Shown piece by piece: positions 45,683-53,971 of a DNA stretch of 64,000 nucleotides; the stretch's first letter is position 1; each line of letters starts with the position of its first letter. The stretch is from NCBI RefSeq assembly GCF_024199925.1, contig NZ_JANADR010000001.1:2728001-2792000 (forward strand), read 5' to 3'. The DNA comes from Bradyrhizobium sp. CCGUVB1N3 (GTDB taxonomy: Bacteria > Pseudomonadota > Alphaproteobacteria > Rhizobiales > Xanthobacteraceae). A program made the translations under genes and the position numbers. Under the pieces are notes generated by a model. The model worked only from the letters and a program-made list of their open reading frames with translations, was not told where the DNA came from and ran no database searches.

Positions 45683-46873
45683 TCAGTAACGCGGCGGTTT
45701 GGCCGGAATCGCCGGCGCCGGATCGGACGAAATGGCTACCGCCGCACCCGGTTGCAGCTTGAGCTGGCCGACCGCGACGACTTTGACGCCCGGCTTCAGG
45801 CCCTTGAGGATCTCGACCCGTCCTTCGACCCGCTTGCCGGTCTGCACGAAGGTGCGCACCGCGGAGAGGCTGGTCTTGCCGTCATCCTCCTTCTTCTCGG
45901 TGATGACGAACACCGAGTCGCCATAGAGCGTGTAGTCGACCGACGTCTCGGGAACGGTGATCACCGGCGGAGTATCGGGCAGCACGACGGTGGTGGTCAC
46001 GAACATGCCGGGCTTCAGGATCTTCTCGGGGTTCGCAATCGTCGCCTGCACGCGGATGTTGCGGGTGTCGCTGGCGATCTGCGGCTCGATGGTGGTGATC
46101 TTGCCCTCGAAGACGCGGCCCGGATAGGCATCGACCCTCAGCCGCACGGCCTGGCCGACCTTGAGATTGCCAGAGTCCTTCTCGGTCACCGTGAAATTGG
46201 CCCACAGCACCGACAGATCCGTCAGCGACACGATGGCCGTGCCCGCGGTGAGATACTGGCCAACCTCGACCTTGCGCACGCCGAGATCGCCGGAGAACGG
46301 CGCCCGCACCAGCTTCTGCGAGATCAGCGCTTCCGTCTTGGCAATGCCTGCCAGCGCCTGGTCATAGGAGGCTTGCGCCTGGTCGACGGTCGCCTGCGGA
46401 CCGAACTGGCGCGAGGCGAGCTGCTTGGCGCGGTCGAGCGAGAGCTGCGCCACCGTTGCCTGCGCCTTGAAGTTGGCGAGGTCGCCCTGCTCCGGCGCGT
46501 CGAACAGCTGCACCAGCGGCGTGCCTTCCTCGACATGCGCGCCCGGCTCGAACTTGATCTCGGTGACACGGCCGTTGACGTCGGCGGTGACGTTGACCTG
46601 ATGCACGGCGGCAAGCTCGCCGACCGCGGTCAACAAGTTCGGCACCACCTCGCTCTTCGCCTCGGCCGCACTGACGCTCATCGGCGGCGGCTTGTTGTTG
46701 GCAAAGAACTGCTTGATCATCTGGCCACGGAACGAATTGAACCAGACCAGCCCGCCGACGAGTGCGCCGAGCAGCAAACCGACAATGATGAACCAGCGCA
46801 CCGGCTTCACCGGGCGCTTGGGCGCTTTATCAATCGGTTCGCCCGATATTTTATGTTCAGCCACGATGTTCAT
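45683..46873 (-). CDS. RND efflux membrane-fusion (adaptor) protein
   Basis: The 396-residue adaptor has one N-terminal membrane helix (WFIIVGLLLGALVGGLVWF), a lipoyl-like half (VTADVNGRVTEIKFEPGAHV and LVRAPFSGDLGVRKVEVGQY), a coiled-coil hairpin between them, and a beta-barrel/membrane-proximal domain (TIEPQIASDTRNIRVQATI). It links the inner-membrane RND pump to an outer-membrane channel. The ATG at 46873 is one base after the tetR stop (TGACATG), implying translational coupling; a longer frame upstream overlaps tetR. Confidence 0.93.
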   Translation of the reverse strand: MNIVAEHKISGEPIDKAPKRPVKPVRWFIIVGLLLGALVGGLVWFNSFRGQMIKQFFANNKPPPMSVSAAEAKSEVVPNLLTAVGELAAVHQVNVTADVNGRVTEIKFEPGAHVEEGTPLVQLFDAPEQGDLANFKAQATVAQLSLDRAKQLASRQFGPQATVDQAQASYDQALAGIAKTEALISQKLVRAPFSGDLGVRKVEVGQYLTAGTAIVSLTDLSVLWANFTVTEKDSGNLKVGQAVRLRVDAYPGRVFEGKITTIEPQIASDTRNIRVQATIANPEKILKPGMFVTTTVVLPDTPPVITVPETSVDYTLYGDSVFVITEKKEDDGKTSLSAVRTFVQTGKRVEGRVEILKGLKPGVKVVAVGQLKLQPGAAVAISSDPAPAIPAKPPRY

Positions 46874-46874
46874 G

Positions 46875-47576
46875 TCATGCACTTTCTGCAATCGCCGTCT
46901 CGCCTGCACCCGTCGCCAAAGCGCGGCCCAGATGCGAAGCAATTGCGGCGTCGTTAAGTCCGATACCTCTCAGGAGAAACTCACAGAGCTGCCGCTCCAG
47001 ATCGTCCGCCTTGCCGTAAGCGAGGCAGGGCGTGGCCGGCAGCCTGGTCAGCGCAGCCGTCATCACCGAATGGTGCGCGAACCAGAACAGGTTGAGTGGC
47101 GCCGTTACGCAGGGCCTCGCATCACCAGCTGCGACTGCACGCTCCAGCGATGCAACGAAGACGGCTCCAATCAGATGTTCGATCTTGGCATATAGCAGGC
47201 GGGCGAATTCGCCATCATCCAGATGGCTAGTAACCATCAGCCGCAGGCGCTGCGCCTCTTCCTGATCCGGGCTGTCGGCGACCTGCATGAAGTGCTGGAC
47301 CATGCCGCGGATCAGCTCGACCAGGGTGGCCGTCGAGGGCTCCCGCTCCAGAAGCTCCATCAGCGCCGGATCGGCCTCGCACTCATCGCTGAGGATCTCG
47401 GCATAGAGAGCCGCCTTGGACGGGAAATGCTTGAACAGCAGCGCTTCGGAAATGGCAGCGGCGGCCGCCACGCTCTTGGTCGTGGTGCCGGTATACCCGT
47501 GACGGGCAAAACAACGTTTAGCGGCACCGAGGATGAGTTGCCTCCTCAGGTCGCTGGTCATACGCAATGAGCTCAT
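46875..47576 (-). CDS. TetR family repressor of the RND operon
   Basis: The 233-residue protein has an N-terminal TetR helix-turn-helix (LILGAAKRCFARHGYTGTTT, then FKHFPSKAALYAEIL) and a ligand-binding C-terminal half. It is the first gene of the tetR-MFP-RND operon and very probably represses its own promoter until a pump substrate binds. The ATG at 47576 is used; an ATG at 47561 (MTSDLRRQ) is also possible because neither has a good ribosome binding site. A palindrome at 47581-47596 lies just upstream. Confidence 0.88.
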   Translation of the reverse strand: MSSLRMTSDLRRQLILGAAKRCFARHGYTGTTTKSVAAAAAISEALLFKHFPSKAALYAEILSDECEADPALMELLEREPSTATLVELIRGMVQHFMQVADSPDQEEAQRLRLMVTSHLDDGEFARLLYAKIEHLIGAVFVASLERAVAAGDARPCVTAPLNLFWFAHHSVMTAALTRLPATPCLAYGKADDLERQLCEFLLRGIGLNDAAIASHLGRALATGAGETAIAESA

Positions 47577-47580
47577 GCTA

Positions 47581-47596
47581 GTGAGTAAGCACTCAC
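47581..47596. promoter_or_regulatory. Candidate TetR operator upstream of the efflux operon
   Basis: GTGAGTAAGCACTCAC has perfect 6-bp arms (GTGAGT/ACTCAC) around a 4-bp centre and ends five bases from the tetR start. Size, symmetry and position fit an autoregulated TetR repressor site. Assignment to this repressor is by position. Confidence 0.55.
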
Positions 47597-47648
47597 CCAC
47601 GCAAAAGTCAAGCCATTCGCTGCATTGCAACCGGCGTGAGGTGGAATT

Positions 47649-48317
47649 TTAGCGCGCCCCGACGATCGCGAATCCCCGAGCACGGAGGCCGCGTCGATCC
47701 GCGTCCAGCGAGCGGAGAAGACGATCCCTTGTATCGCGCACGTGCGCAGCGGATTCACGAGCGGCCTCCTCGGGTTGCCGGCTCCGGATATGGCCGAGGA
47801 TGCGCCGGTGCTCGCTCCAGGCCTGCTCGCGTGAGGACTCGGTCCAGACCTCGAGCCAACGGGCTCGCGAGAGTCTGGTCATAACGCCCTCAATCGCCGT
47901 CACGAGAAATTTATTGCCGCTGAGGCGGGCGATCTCGACATGGAAGTCGGTGCCGACCTTGTGCCACTCCTCACGCGGCACGTCGGGGCGGCAGGCGTTG
48001 AGCATCTCTTCGATGGCATCGAGATCCGAGGGTGTCGCGCGCGCGCAGGCAAGCCGGACCGCGGTCACCTCGAGGGGTTCGCGGAATTCAGCCAGGGCTT
48101 CAAGTTCGCCGAGATCGATCGGGGCGACGGTCCAGTTCCGCCCCTCCCGCTGCACCAGGCCCTCGCCTTCCAATCGGGCCAGCGCCGCGCGAATGGGCGT
48201 GCGCGAGCTCTGGAAGCGACCTTCCAGCCAGCGCTCACTCAGACGCTCGCCGGGCCCGAGATCCAGCGAAAGAATCATCTCCCTGAGCTGATCGTGGATC
48301 AGCAGCATCTGCGACAC
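47649..48317 (-). CDS. GntR family (FadR/FCD) transcriptional regulator
   Basis: The 222-residue protein has an N-terminal GntR winged helix (LREMILSLDLGPGERLSERW, then SRTPIRAALARLEGEGLV) and an all-helical FCD ligand-binding domain (FHVEIARLSGNKFL; SREQAWSEHRRIL with the metal-binding His set). It starts with GTG at 48317 after GGAGATTTCGGC. It is divergent from an EamA transporter gene, and four TGGTATCC-like boxes lie between them, so it probably controls that transporter and itself. Confidence 0.9.
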   Translation of the reverse strand: MSQMLLIHDQLREMILSLDLGPGERLSERWLEGRFQSSRTPIRAALARLEGEGLVQREGRNWTVAPIDLGELEALAEFREPLEVTAVRLACARATPSDLDAIEEMLNACRPDVPREEWHKVGTDFHVEIARLSGNKFLVTAIEGVMTRLSRARWLEVWTESSREQAWSEHRRILGHIRSRQPEEAARESAAHVRDTRDRLLRSLDADRRGLRARGFAIVGAR

Positions 48318-48368
48318 GCCGAAATCTCCAGCCTTCCGCGCGCGCTATACGCTCGCAATTGTGAATGA

Positions 48369-48427
48369 TGGTATCCTTTTTTGGTATCCCACTCAACCGT
48401 ACTTTGGTATCCCAAAATGGTATTCCA
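48369..48427. promoter_or_regulatory. Four TGGTATCC boxes between the GntR gene and the EamA gene
   Basis: TGGTATCC occurs at 48369-48376, 48382-48389 and 48405-48412, and TGGTATTCCA at 48418-48427. Start-to-start spacings are 13, 23 and 13 bp, so the boxes form two matched pairs 36 bp apart. Copies 3 and 4 are dyads (TTGGTATCCCAA, ATGGTATTCCAT). FadR-type GntR proteins commonly bind TGGTATACCA-like dyads. The 127-bp gap contains little else. Confidence 0.65.
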
Positions 48428-48444
48428 TGGAAGGACGGTGAGGA

Positions 48445-49413
48445 ATGACGACGGCCACGGACAAAGAAGATATGCCGGGCGCAGTCAGCACCGCCCGCCC
48501 GGTGTCCGCCGCTCATAACCTCGTTGGTGTCGGCCTCGCGGCCGTCGCGGCGATCGCGTTTTCGCTCCGCGCGATCTTCGTCAAACTTGCCTATGAGGAC
48601 ATGAGCGATCCCGTCACGCTGCTCGCGCTGCGGATGATCTTCTCATTGCCGTTCCTGGCAGCGGCGCTGGCGCTTCATCGCCGTTCCTCAGCCGCTCCGG
48701 CCCCGCTCACAAGACGCGACGCGCTGGCCCTCGCGGCACTTGGTTTCATCGGCTACTACCTGTCGAGCTTTCTCGACATGTTCGGACTGCAATTCGTGGC
48801 CGCCGGGATCGGCCGCCTGCTGCTGTTCCTGTATCCGACGATCGTGGTGATCATTTCCGCGCTGGTTTTGGGCAAGCGAATTTCGCAGCGCGAAGTCGTT
48901 GCGCTGCTCGTCACCTATGCGGGCGTTGCATTGGTGCTCTCCGGCCAGTTCGACAAGCCGAACCCAAACTTCTGGCTCGGCGCTTTGCTTGTGATGCTCA
49001 GCGCAGTCACCTTCTCGGTCTATCTCGTCGGCAGCGGCGAAGTCGTCGCCAGGCTCGGATCGATCCGTTTCACGGCTTACGCGACCGCAGCAGCCAGCGT
49101 CTATTGCATCGCGCAATTCCTGCTGCTGCGACCGTTGAGCGCGCTCGTGCTGCCCATTCGCGTCTACGAGCTCGCGCTTGCCATGGCGGTGTTCTCGACC
49201 GTGATGCCCCTGTTCATGATGGCGGAGGCACTGCGTCGTATCGGCGCGAGCCGCGTCGCGATGATCAGCGCACTGGGACCGGCCGCAACCGTCGTCTCCG
49301 GCTATCTCGGCCTCGACGAACGGATGACATGGATGCAGTCGATCGGCGGTGTCCTGATCGTGTCGGGCGTGCTCATCGTCGCCGCTCACGTCCGCAAGCT
49401 GGACGGGAAGTGA
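48445..49413 (+). CDS. EamA/DMT superfamily transporter
   Basis: The 322-residue inner-membrane protein has about ten hydrophobic segments arranged as two EamA repeats. The first repeat shows LAAVAAIAFSLRAIFVKLAYE and RLLLFLYPTIVVIISAL; the second shows VTFSVYLVGSGEVVARLGS and RVAMISALGPAATVVSGYL. This family exports or exchanges amino acids and other metabolites; the substrate is unknown. GGTGAGGA precedes the ATG. The divergent GntR gene is its likely regulator. Confidence 0.9.
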   Translation: MTTATDKEDMPGAVSTARPVSAAHNLVGVGLAAVAAIAFSLRAIFVKLAYEDMSDPVTLLALRMIFSLPFLAAALALHRRSSAAPAPLTRRDALALAALGFIGYYLSSFLDMFGLQFVAAGIGRLLLFLYPTIVVIISALVLGKRISQREVVALLVTYAGVALVLSGQFDKPNPNFWLGALLVMLSAVTFSVYLVGSGEVVARLGSIRFTAYATAAASVYCIAQFLLLRPLSALVLPIRVYELALAMAVFSTVMPLFMMAEALRRIGASRVAMISALGPAATVVSGYLGLDERMTWMQSIGGVLIVSGVLIVAAHVRKLDGK

Positions 49414-49429
49414 CCGGCTGGGCGGCGAG

Positions 49430-50020
49430 CTAGATCGGCGGGAACCCGAGGTCGCCGCGCAGCCGGTTGACGATGTAGGTGCCGTCGCGCGTGGGCAGGA
49501 TCCGGGGCAGCTCGGCGCTGTCGATCTTCACATTGGCAAAGCGGGGTCCGCTCCTGACGTCATGAACGGACGCGGCGAAGCTCTCGACCTCCGCCATGGT
49601 GGAGATCGCCTGGCTATCCCTGATGCCGCAGGCCTTGGCAACGCCGACGAGATCGGCAGCGGCCGAGGTGTGGCTGGTCTGGCCGCCGGTCTCGCCGTAG
49701 CGCTCGTTGTCCAGCACCACGATCGAGAGGTTGGCGGGCTTCTGCAGGCCGATGGTGGCAAGGCTGCCCATCCCCATCAGCATCTCGCCGTCGCCGGTGA
49801 TGACGAGCACCGGCAGTTTTGGTTGGGCCAGCGCCAGCCCGAGCCCAATCATCGCGGCGCCGCCCATGCCGCCCCAGAGATAGAAGTTGCGCGCATGGTC
49901 ACCGGCGGCAGAGATGTCGTTGGTCGAGGCCCCTAAGCCACCGATCGCGACCACCTCCCTGCGGTTCGCAAGCAGCGCGGTGACGACCTGACGGCGATCG
50001 AGGAGATTGGTCTTGCTCAT
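49430..50020 (-). CDS. TPP-dependent decarboxylase beta subunit (sulfopyruvate/phosphonopyruvate type)
   Basis: The 196-residue protein is the TPP-pyrophosphate-binding half of a split decarboxylase. It has the GDG-N motif: ITGDGEMLMGMG (Gly76-Glu79) to LDNERYGETGGQ (Asn105). The pattern is that of ComE-like and phosphonopyruvate decarboxylase beta chains. The ATG at 50020 overlaps the alpha-subunit stop as ATGA. It converges with the EamA transporter gene, whose stop is 16 bp away. Confidence 0.85.
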   Translation of the reverse strand: MSKTNLLDRRQVVTALLANRREVVAIGGLGASTNDISAAGDHARNFYLWGGMGGAAMIGLGLALAQPKLPVLVITGDGEMLMGMGSLATIGLQKPANLSIVVLDNERYGETGGQTSHTSAAADLVGVAKACGIRDSQAISTMAEVESFAASVHDVRSGPRFANVKIDSAELPRILPTRDGTYIVNRLRGDLGFPPI

Positions 50021-50556
50021 TTGGTGAAAACCTTGGCACCGATCAGGCGCTGCGACAGGAGGACGGCGGTCGGCGTCAGCGCGTTGTAGGCCTGCGCCGC
50101 GGCAGCTTCCAACACGACCGGCACTTCGGCGGCATGCGATGCGCGCAGCACCTGGACGCCGGAGAGTTCGAATACGCCCTGCGTGGTCGATCCCATCGGC
50201 ACCTGCCAGGGATTGAACTCGCCCCATTCGCCACGCATCGTCACCAGCGTGAGGAACGGAAAGCGCAGGATCGGGATCAGCGACAGCATGTTGATGCAGT
50301 TGCCGACCCCGCTCGACTGCATCAGAAGCACGCCGCGCTGTCCGCCGGCCCAGGCGCCGGCGAGCAGCGCCACGCCCTCCTCCTCGGTCGTGAGCGGAAT
50401 GCCGCGCATGGCCGAGGACGCGAGCACGCGCCTGATGAGTTGGGAGTGTCCGGCATCGGGCACATAAGGCACCTGCCGGACCTCGAAGCGCTCAAGGACC
50501 GCGAAGATATCGTCAGGCCATGACGGCGGGGCATCAGCATCAGTGCGCGCGTGCAT
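50017..50556 (-). CDS. TPP-dependent decarboxylase alpha subunit (sulfopyruvate/phosphonopyruvate type)
   Basis: The 179-residue protein is the pyrimidine-binding half: VPYVPDAGHSQLIRRVL, then LTTEEEGVALLAGAWAGG, whose Glu58-60 cluster includes the glutamate that activates TPP, and LMQSSGVGNCINML. Together with the beta chain it should decarboxylate a 2-oxo acid such as sulfopyruvate or phosphonopyruvate, which cannot be told apart here. The ATG at 50556 replaces a longer frame that overlaps the P450 promoter. Confidence 0.83.
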   Translation of the reverse strand: MHARTDADAPPSWPDDIFAVLERFEVRQVPYVPDAGHSQLIRRVLASSAMRGIPLTTEEEGVALLAGAWAGGQRGVLLMQSSGVGNCINMLSLIPILRFPFLTLVTMRGEWGEFNPWQVPMGSTTQGVFELSGVQVLRASHAAEVPVVLEAAAAQAYNALTPTAVLLSQRLIGAKVFTK

Positions 50557-50660
50557 TTTGGTGTCCAGTCGGCTAGCAAGTCGGAAGAAGTCTAGACGGA
50601 CGCATGCATCGTTCGAAGAACAATAACGGCATATCGGCTTTAACCGGTGAGTATAACGGG

Positions 50661-51893
50661 ATGGACGCACACGCGAGAGAGCTGGCTGCGAGCTTCGACC
50701 TGGAGCGGCTGACGCCCGAGTTCTACGACAACCCCTATCCGACCTATCGTGCACTGCGGGAAAACGAGCCGGTCAAGCGCCTGCCGAACGGCACGGTGTT
50801 CCTGACGCGCTATGACGATCTCGTCACCACCTACAAGAACACGAGATCGTTCAGCTCGGACAAGAAGAAGGAGTTCGCGCCGAAATACGGCGCCTCCCTG
50901 CTCTACGAACACCACACCACGAGCCTGGTCTTCAACGATCCGCCCGCGCACACCCGCGTGCGGCGCCTGATCATGGGCGCGCTGTCGCCGCGCGCGATCG
51001 CCAGCATGGAGAGCGACCTGGTCGCGCTGGTCGACCGCTTGCTGGACGCCATCGCCGCCAAGGGCAACTGCGAGTTGATCGGCGACTTCGCCGCCTCCAT
51101 CCCCATCGAGGTGATCGGCAACCTGCTCGACGTCCCCCATGACGAGCGCGAGCCGCTGCGCGACTGGTCGCTGGCGATTCTCGGCGCACTCGAGCCGGTC
51201 ATCTCGCCGGACGCCTTTGCGCGCGGCAATCAGGCGGTGAAGGGTTTCCTCGCCTATCTCGAAACGCTGGTCGCGCGGCGCCGCCGGAAGCCCGGCAACC
51301 CCGAGCGCGACGTGCTGACGCGCCTGATCCAAGGAGAAGGTAGCGGCGAGGACAATGGCGAACGACTGACCGAGACCGAGCTGCTGCACAATTGCATCTT
51401 CCTGCTCAATGCCGGCCACGAGACCACCACCAATCTGATCGGCAATGGCCTCGTGGCACTCGACCGCCACCCGGACCAGAAGCAGCGGCTGATCCAGAAC
51501 CCCGACCTGATCAAGACGGCGGTCGAGGAGATGCTGCGCTACGAGAGCTCGAACCAGCTCGGCAACCGCATGACCACCGAACCGGTGGAACTCGGCGGCG
51601 TGACGCTGGAGGCCGGCACGTCGATCACGCTGTGCATTGGCGCCGCGAACCGCGATCCAGCGCAATTTCCTGATCCTGAAGTCTTCGACATCGCGCGCAC
51701 GCCGAACCGCCATCTCGCCTTCGCCACCGGCGCGCATCAATGTGCCGGCATGGCGCTGGCGCGGCTGGAAGGCACGATCGCGATTTCGCGCTTCCTCGCG
51801 CGCTTCCCGAACTATGCCTTGAGCGGGAAGCCCGTACGTGGTGGCCGCGTCCGCTTCCGCGGCTTCCTCAGCGTGCCGTGCACGATCGGTTGA
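50661..51893 (+). CDS. Cytochrome P450 (single-domain, soluble)
   Basis: The 410-residue protein is a bacterial class I P450. The I-helix motif is NAGHETTTN (250-258), ExxR appears as EMLRYES, and the heme loop is FATGAHQCAGMALARLE with ligand Cys361; the usual FG start of the loop is FA here. It needs separate ferredoxin and reductase partners, which are not in the window. The ATG at 50661 fits the family N-terminus; a start 57 bp upstream is possible. It is divergent from the TPP decarboxylase genes. Confidence 0.92.
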   Translation: MDAHARELAASFDLERLTPEFYDNPYPTYRALRENEPVKRLPNGTVFLTRYDDLVTTYKNTRSFSSDKKKEFAPKYGASLLYEHHTTSLVFNDPPAHTRVRRLIMGALSPRAIASMESDLVALVDRLLDAIAAKGNCELIGDFAASIPIEVIGNLLDVPHDEREPLRDWSLAILGALEPVISPDAFARGNQAVKGFLAYLETLVARRRRKPGNPERDVLTRLIQGEGSGEDNGERLTETELLHNCIFLLNAGHETTTNLIGNGLVALDRHPDQKQRLIQNPDLIKTAVEEMLRYESSNQLGNRMTTEPVELGGVTLEAGTSITLCIGAANRDPAQFPDPEVFDIARTPNRHLAFATGAHQCAGMALARLEGTIAISRFLARFPNYALSGKPVRGGRVRFRGFLSVPCTIG

Positions 51894-51909
51894 TACAGGC
51901 GAGGATTCC

Positions 51910-51960
51910 ATGAAGATCGAGAGCTTGCGCGATCGCTGGGCCGATCCCCTGCTGCACTGA
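51910..51960 (+). other. Out-of-frame N-terminal fragment of the ion channel gene
   Basis: An ATG at 51910 with a good GAGGATTCC site encodes MKIESLRDRWADPLLH and then meets TGA at 51958. The next frame, without a start of its own, reads LTGLLVVMM straight into the channel ORF. The two pieces would join into one hydrophobic N-terminus if a small deletion at about 51957-51960 were restored (for example the codons for Trp-Leu). Confidence 0.6.
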
Positions 51961-51977
51961 CGGGGCTTCTCGTCGTC

Positions 51978-52580
51978 ATGATGTTTGTCGTTGCACCGTT
52001 GCAGGCACTCGGGATCTTCGCCTTTCAGGTCTCCGAGCTCGTGCTCGCCCTGCTGCTCGTTTGCGGCATCTTCATCATCTCGGCGAGTCCGATCGCGGTC
52101 GGGGCGATGCTGCTCGCACTCGTCATGATCGTCACCGGCGCCGTCCTGCGATTCCACTCGCCCTCGCTGCTCGACCTCAACCTCTTCGCCGGCGCCTGGT
52201 TCATCGTCGGCGTCACCATGGCCTGGGCGGTGGCGCGTGCGACCTTCGGGCCTGGACGCATCAACTATCATCGCGTCGTCGGCGCCGTTCTGCTCTACTT
52301 CACGGTCGCCGTGATCTTCGCAGCGCTTTTCACCTTTATCGGATCGCTCGTGCCGGAGGCCTTCTCGGGCATGAAGGTCGAGGATAGTCCGGCGCTGGCA
52401 AGCCAGGTGATCTATTTCAGCTTCGCGACGATGACGACGACCGGCTACGGCGACGTCTCGCCGGTGCACCCCATCGTTCGCAGCCTTTGCAATCTCGAGG
52501 CCATATTCGGACAGCTCTATCCCGCGACCCTGCTGGCGAGGCTGGTGACGCTGGAGCTCGAGCACCGCGACAAGGAGTGA
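51978..52580 (+). CDS. Two-pore-helix potassium channel-like protein, N-terminus shifted
   Basis: The 200-residue membrane protein has several hydrophobic segments and the K+ selectivity filter TTGYGD at residues 154-159, preceded by the pore helix QVIYFSFATM. It therefore looks like a Kch-type potassium-selective channel of the inner membrane. The ATG at 51978 lacks a ribosome binding site; the natural start seems to be the ATG at 51910 in another frame. The gene is either frameshifted, translated by reinitiation 18 bases after the stop, or affected by a sequence error. Confidence 0.75.
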   Translation: MMFVVAPLQALGIFAFQVSELVLALLLVCGIFIISASPIAVGAMLLALVMIVTGAVLRFHSPSLLDLNLFAGAWFIVGVTMAWAVARATFGPGRINYHRVVGAVLLYFTVAVIFAALFTFIGSLVPEAFSGMKVEDSPALASQVIYFSFATMTTTGYGDVSPVHPIVRSLCNLEAIFGQLYPATLLARLVTLELEHRDKE

Positions 52581-52643
52581 GTTTGAACATGTCGCGCATT
52601 TTCGGCTAGAATGCGTGAGGCTGACAAGCTGGAGTGACGAAGG

Positions 52644-53861
52644 ATGAGCAATCCGCCAGTCGCTGATTTCATCGCGAGAGAGGCGCGTTTCGGCGCCCGC
52701 AATTACGAGCCGCTCGGCGTCGTCTTGTCGCGCGGCGAAGGCGTCTTCGTATGGGACACCCAGGGCAACCGCTATCTGGATTGCCTCTCCGCCTATTCGG
52801 CTCTCAACCAGGGCCACTGCCACCCGAAGATTCTGGCCGCCATGGTCGAGCAGGCGGGCCGACTGACCCTGACCTCGCGTGCATTCCACAACGACCAGCT
52901 CGCCCCGTTCTACGAGGAGATTGCGGAGCTGACCGGCTCGCACAAGGTGCTGCCGATGAACAGCGGGGCCGAGGCGGTGGAGAGCGCGATCAAGTCCGTG
53001 CGCAAATGGGGCTATGAGGTGAAGGGGGTGCCGGACGGGCAAGCCGAGATCATCGTCTGCGCCAACAATTTCCACGGACGCACGCTTGGTGTGGTCGGCT
53101 TCTCGACCGATCCGGCAACGCGCGGACACTTCGGACCGTTCGCACCAGGCTTCAGGATCATTCCATTTGGCGATGCGGCAGCCCTCGAGGAGGCGATCAC
53201 GCCGAACACCGTCGCCTTCCTGGTCGAGCCGATCCAAGGCGAAGCCGGCGTCATCGTTCCGCCGGCAGGCTATTTCACAGGGGTCCGCGAGCTCTGCACG
53301 ACTCATGAGGTGATGCTGATCCTTGACGAGATCCAGACCGGGCTCGGCCGCACCGGCAAGCTGCTCGCAGAACAGCACGAAGGCATCGAGGCGGACGTGA
53401 CGCTGCTCGGCAAAGCCTTGTCAGGCGGTTTCTATCCCGTCTCGGCCGTGCTTTCGAACAACGAAGTCCTCGGCACGCTGAAGCCTGGCCAGCACGGCTC
53501 GACGTTTGGCGGCAATCCGCTCGCATGTGCCGTGGCGCGCGCAGCGCTCCGCGTGCTCGTCGAGGAAGGGATGATCGAGAACGCCGCGGTGCAGGGCGAA
53601 CGTTTTCTGGAAGGCCTCAGAAGCATCCGCGCCAACACCGTCCGCGACGTGCGCGGACGCGGACTGATGCTGGCGGTCGAACTACATCCGGAGGCCGGCC
53701 CCGCGCGCCGCTACTGCGAGGCTCTGCAGGTTGAAGGCATCCTCGCCAAGGATACCCATGAGCACACGATCCGTATCGCTCCGCCACTGGTGATCACCAG
53801 TGATCAGGTCGACTGGGCGCTGGAACGCTTCGCCACCACACTGACGCGGGATTTTCCCTGA
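52644..53861 (+). CDS. rocD: Ornithine aminotransferase
   Basis: The 405-residue class III PLP aminotransferase matches ornithine-oxo-acid transaminase: [20 protein letters not shown] near the start, [31 protein letters not shown], and PLP-binding Lys257 in [30 protein letters not shown] follows. It converts ornithine to glutamate-5-semialdehyde, linking arginine breakdown to proline and glutamate. The ATG at 52644 follows GGAGTGACGAAGG. No arginase or ornithine regulator gene is adjacent. Confidence 0.92.
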   Translation: MSNPPVADFIAREARFGARNYEPLGVVLSRGEGVFVWDTQGNRYLDCLSAYSALNQGHCHPKILAAMVEQAGRLTLTSRAFHNDQLAPFYEEIAELTGSHKVLPMNSGAEAVESAIKSVRKWGYEVKGVPDGQAEIIVCANNFHGRTLGVVGFSTDPATRGHFGPFAPGFRIIPFGDAAALEEAITPNTVAFLVEPIQGEAGVIVPPAGYFTGVRELCTTHEVMLILDEIQTGLGRTGKLLAEQHEGIEADVTLLGKALSGGFYPVSAVLSNNEVLGTLKPGQHGSTFGGNPLACAVARAALRVLVEEGMIENAAVQGERFLEGLRSIRANTVRDVRGRGLMLAVELHPEAGPARRYCEALQVEGILAKDTHEHTIRIAPPLVITSDQVDWALERFATTLTRDFP

Positions 53862-53891
53862 GGCGGCCTGCGTCGGAAAACCGCAAGGCAG

Positions 53892-53918
53892 GTTGTCGTT
53901 GACAACGAACGATATCGT
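53892..53918. promoter_or_regulatory. Two adjacent palindromes upstream of the LTXXQ gene
   Basis: GTTGTC-GTT-GACAAC at 53892-53906 is an inverted repeat with a 3-bp spacer, and ACGATATCGT at 53909-53918 is a perfect 10-bp palindrome three bases further on. They lie in the 110-bp gap between rocD and the next gene, 55-80 bp upstream of its ATG, where an operator would be expected. Confidence 0.4.
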
Positions 53919-53971
53919 CACCTGCGCGTTGAACGATTGCGGGCGACGGGGACGAGCGTGGAGTTGCGATC

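Noticed and set aside
42485..46957. Very long plus-strand frames of 654 and 737 codons
   Set aside because: They mirror the RND pump and adaptor genes and have compositions dominated by Arg, His, Asp and Gln with no recognisable domain.
50640..53378. 912-codon minus-strand frame
   Set aside because: It runs antisense through the P450, channel and rocD genes, all of which have strong family motifs.
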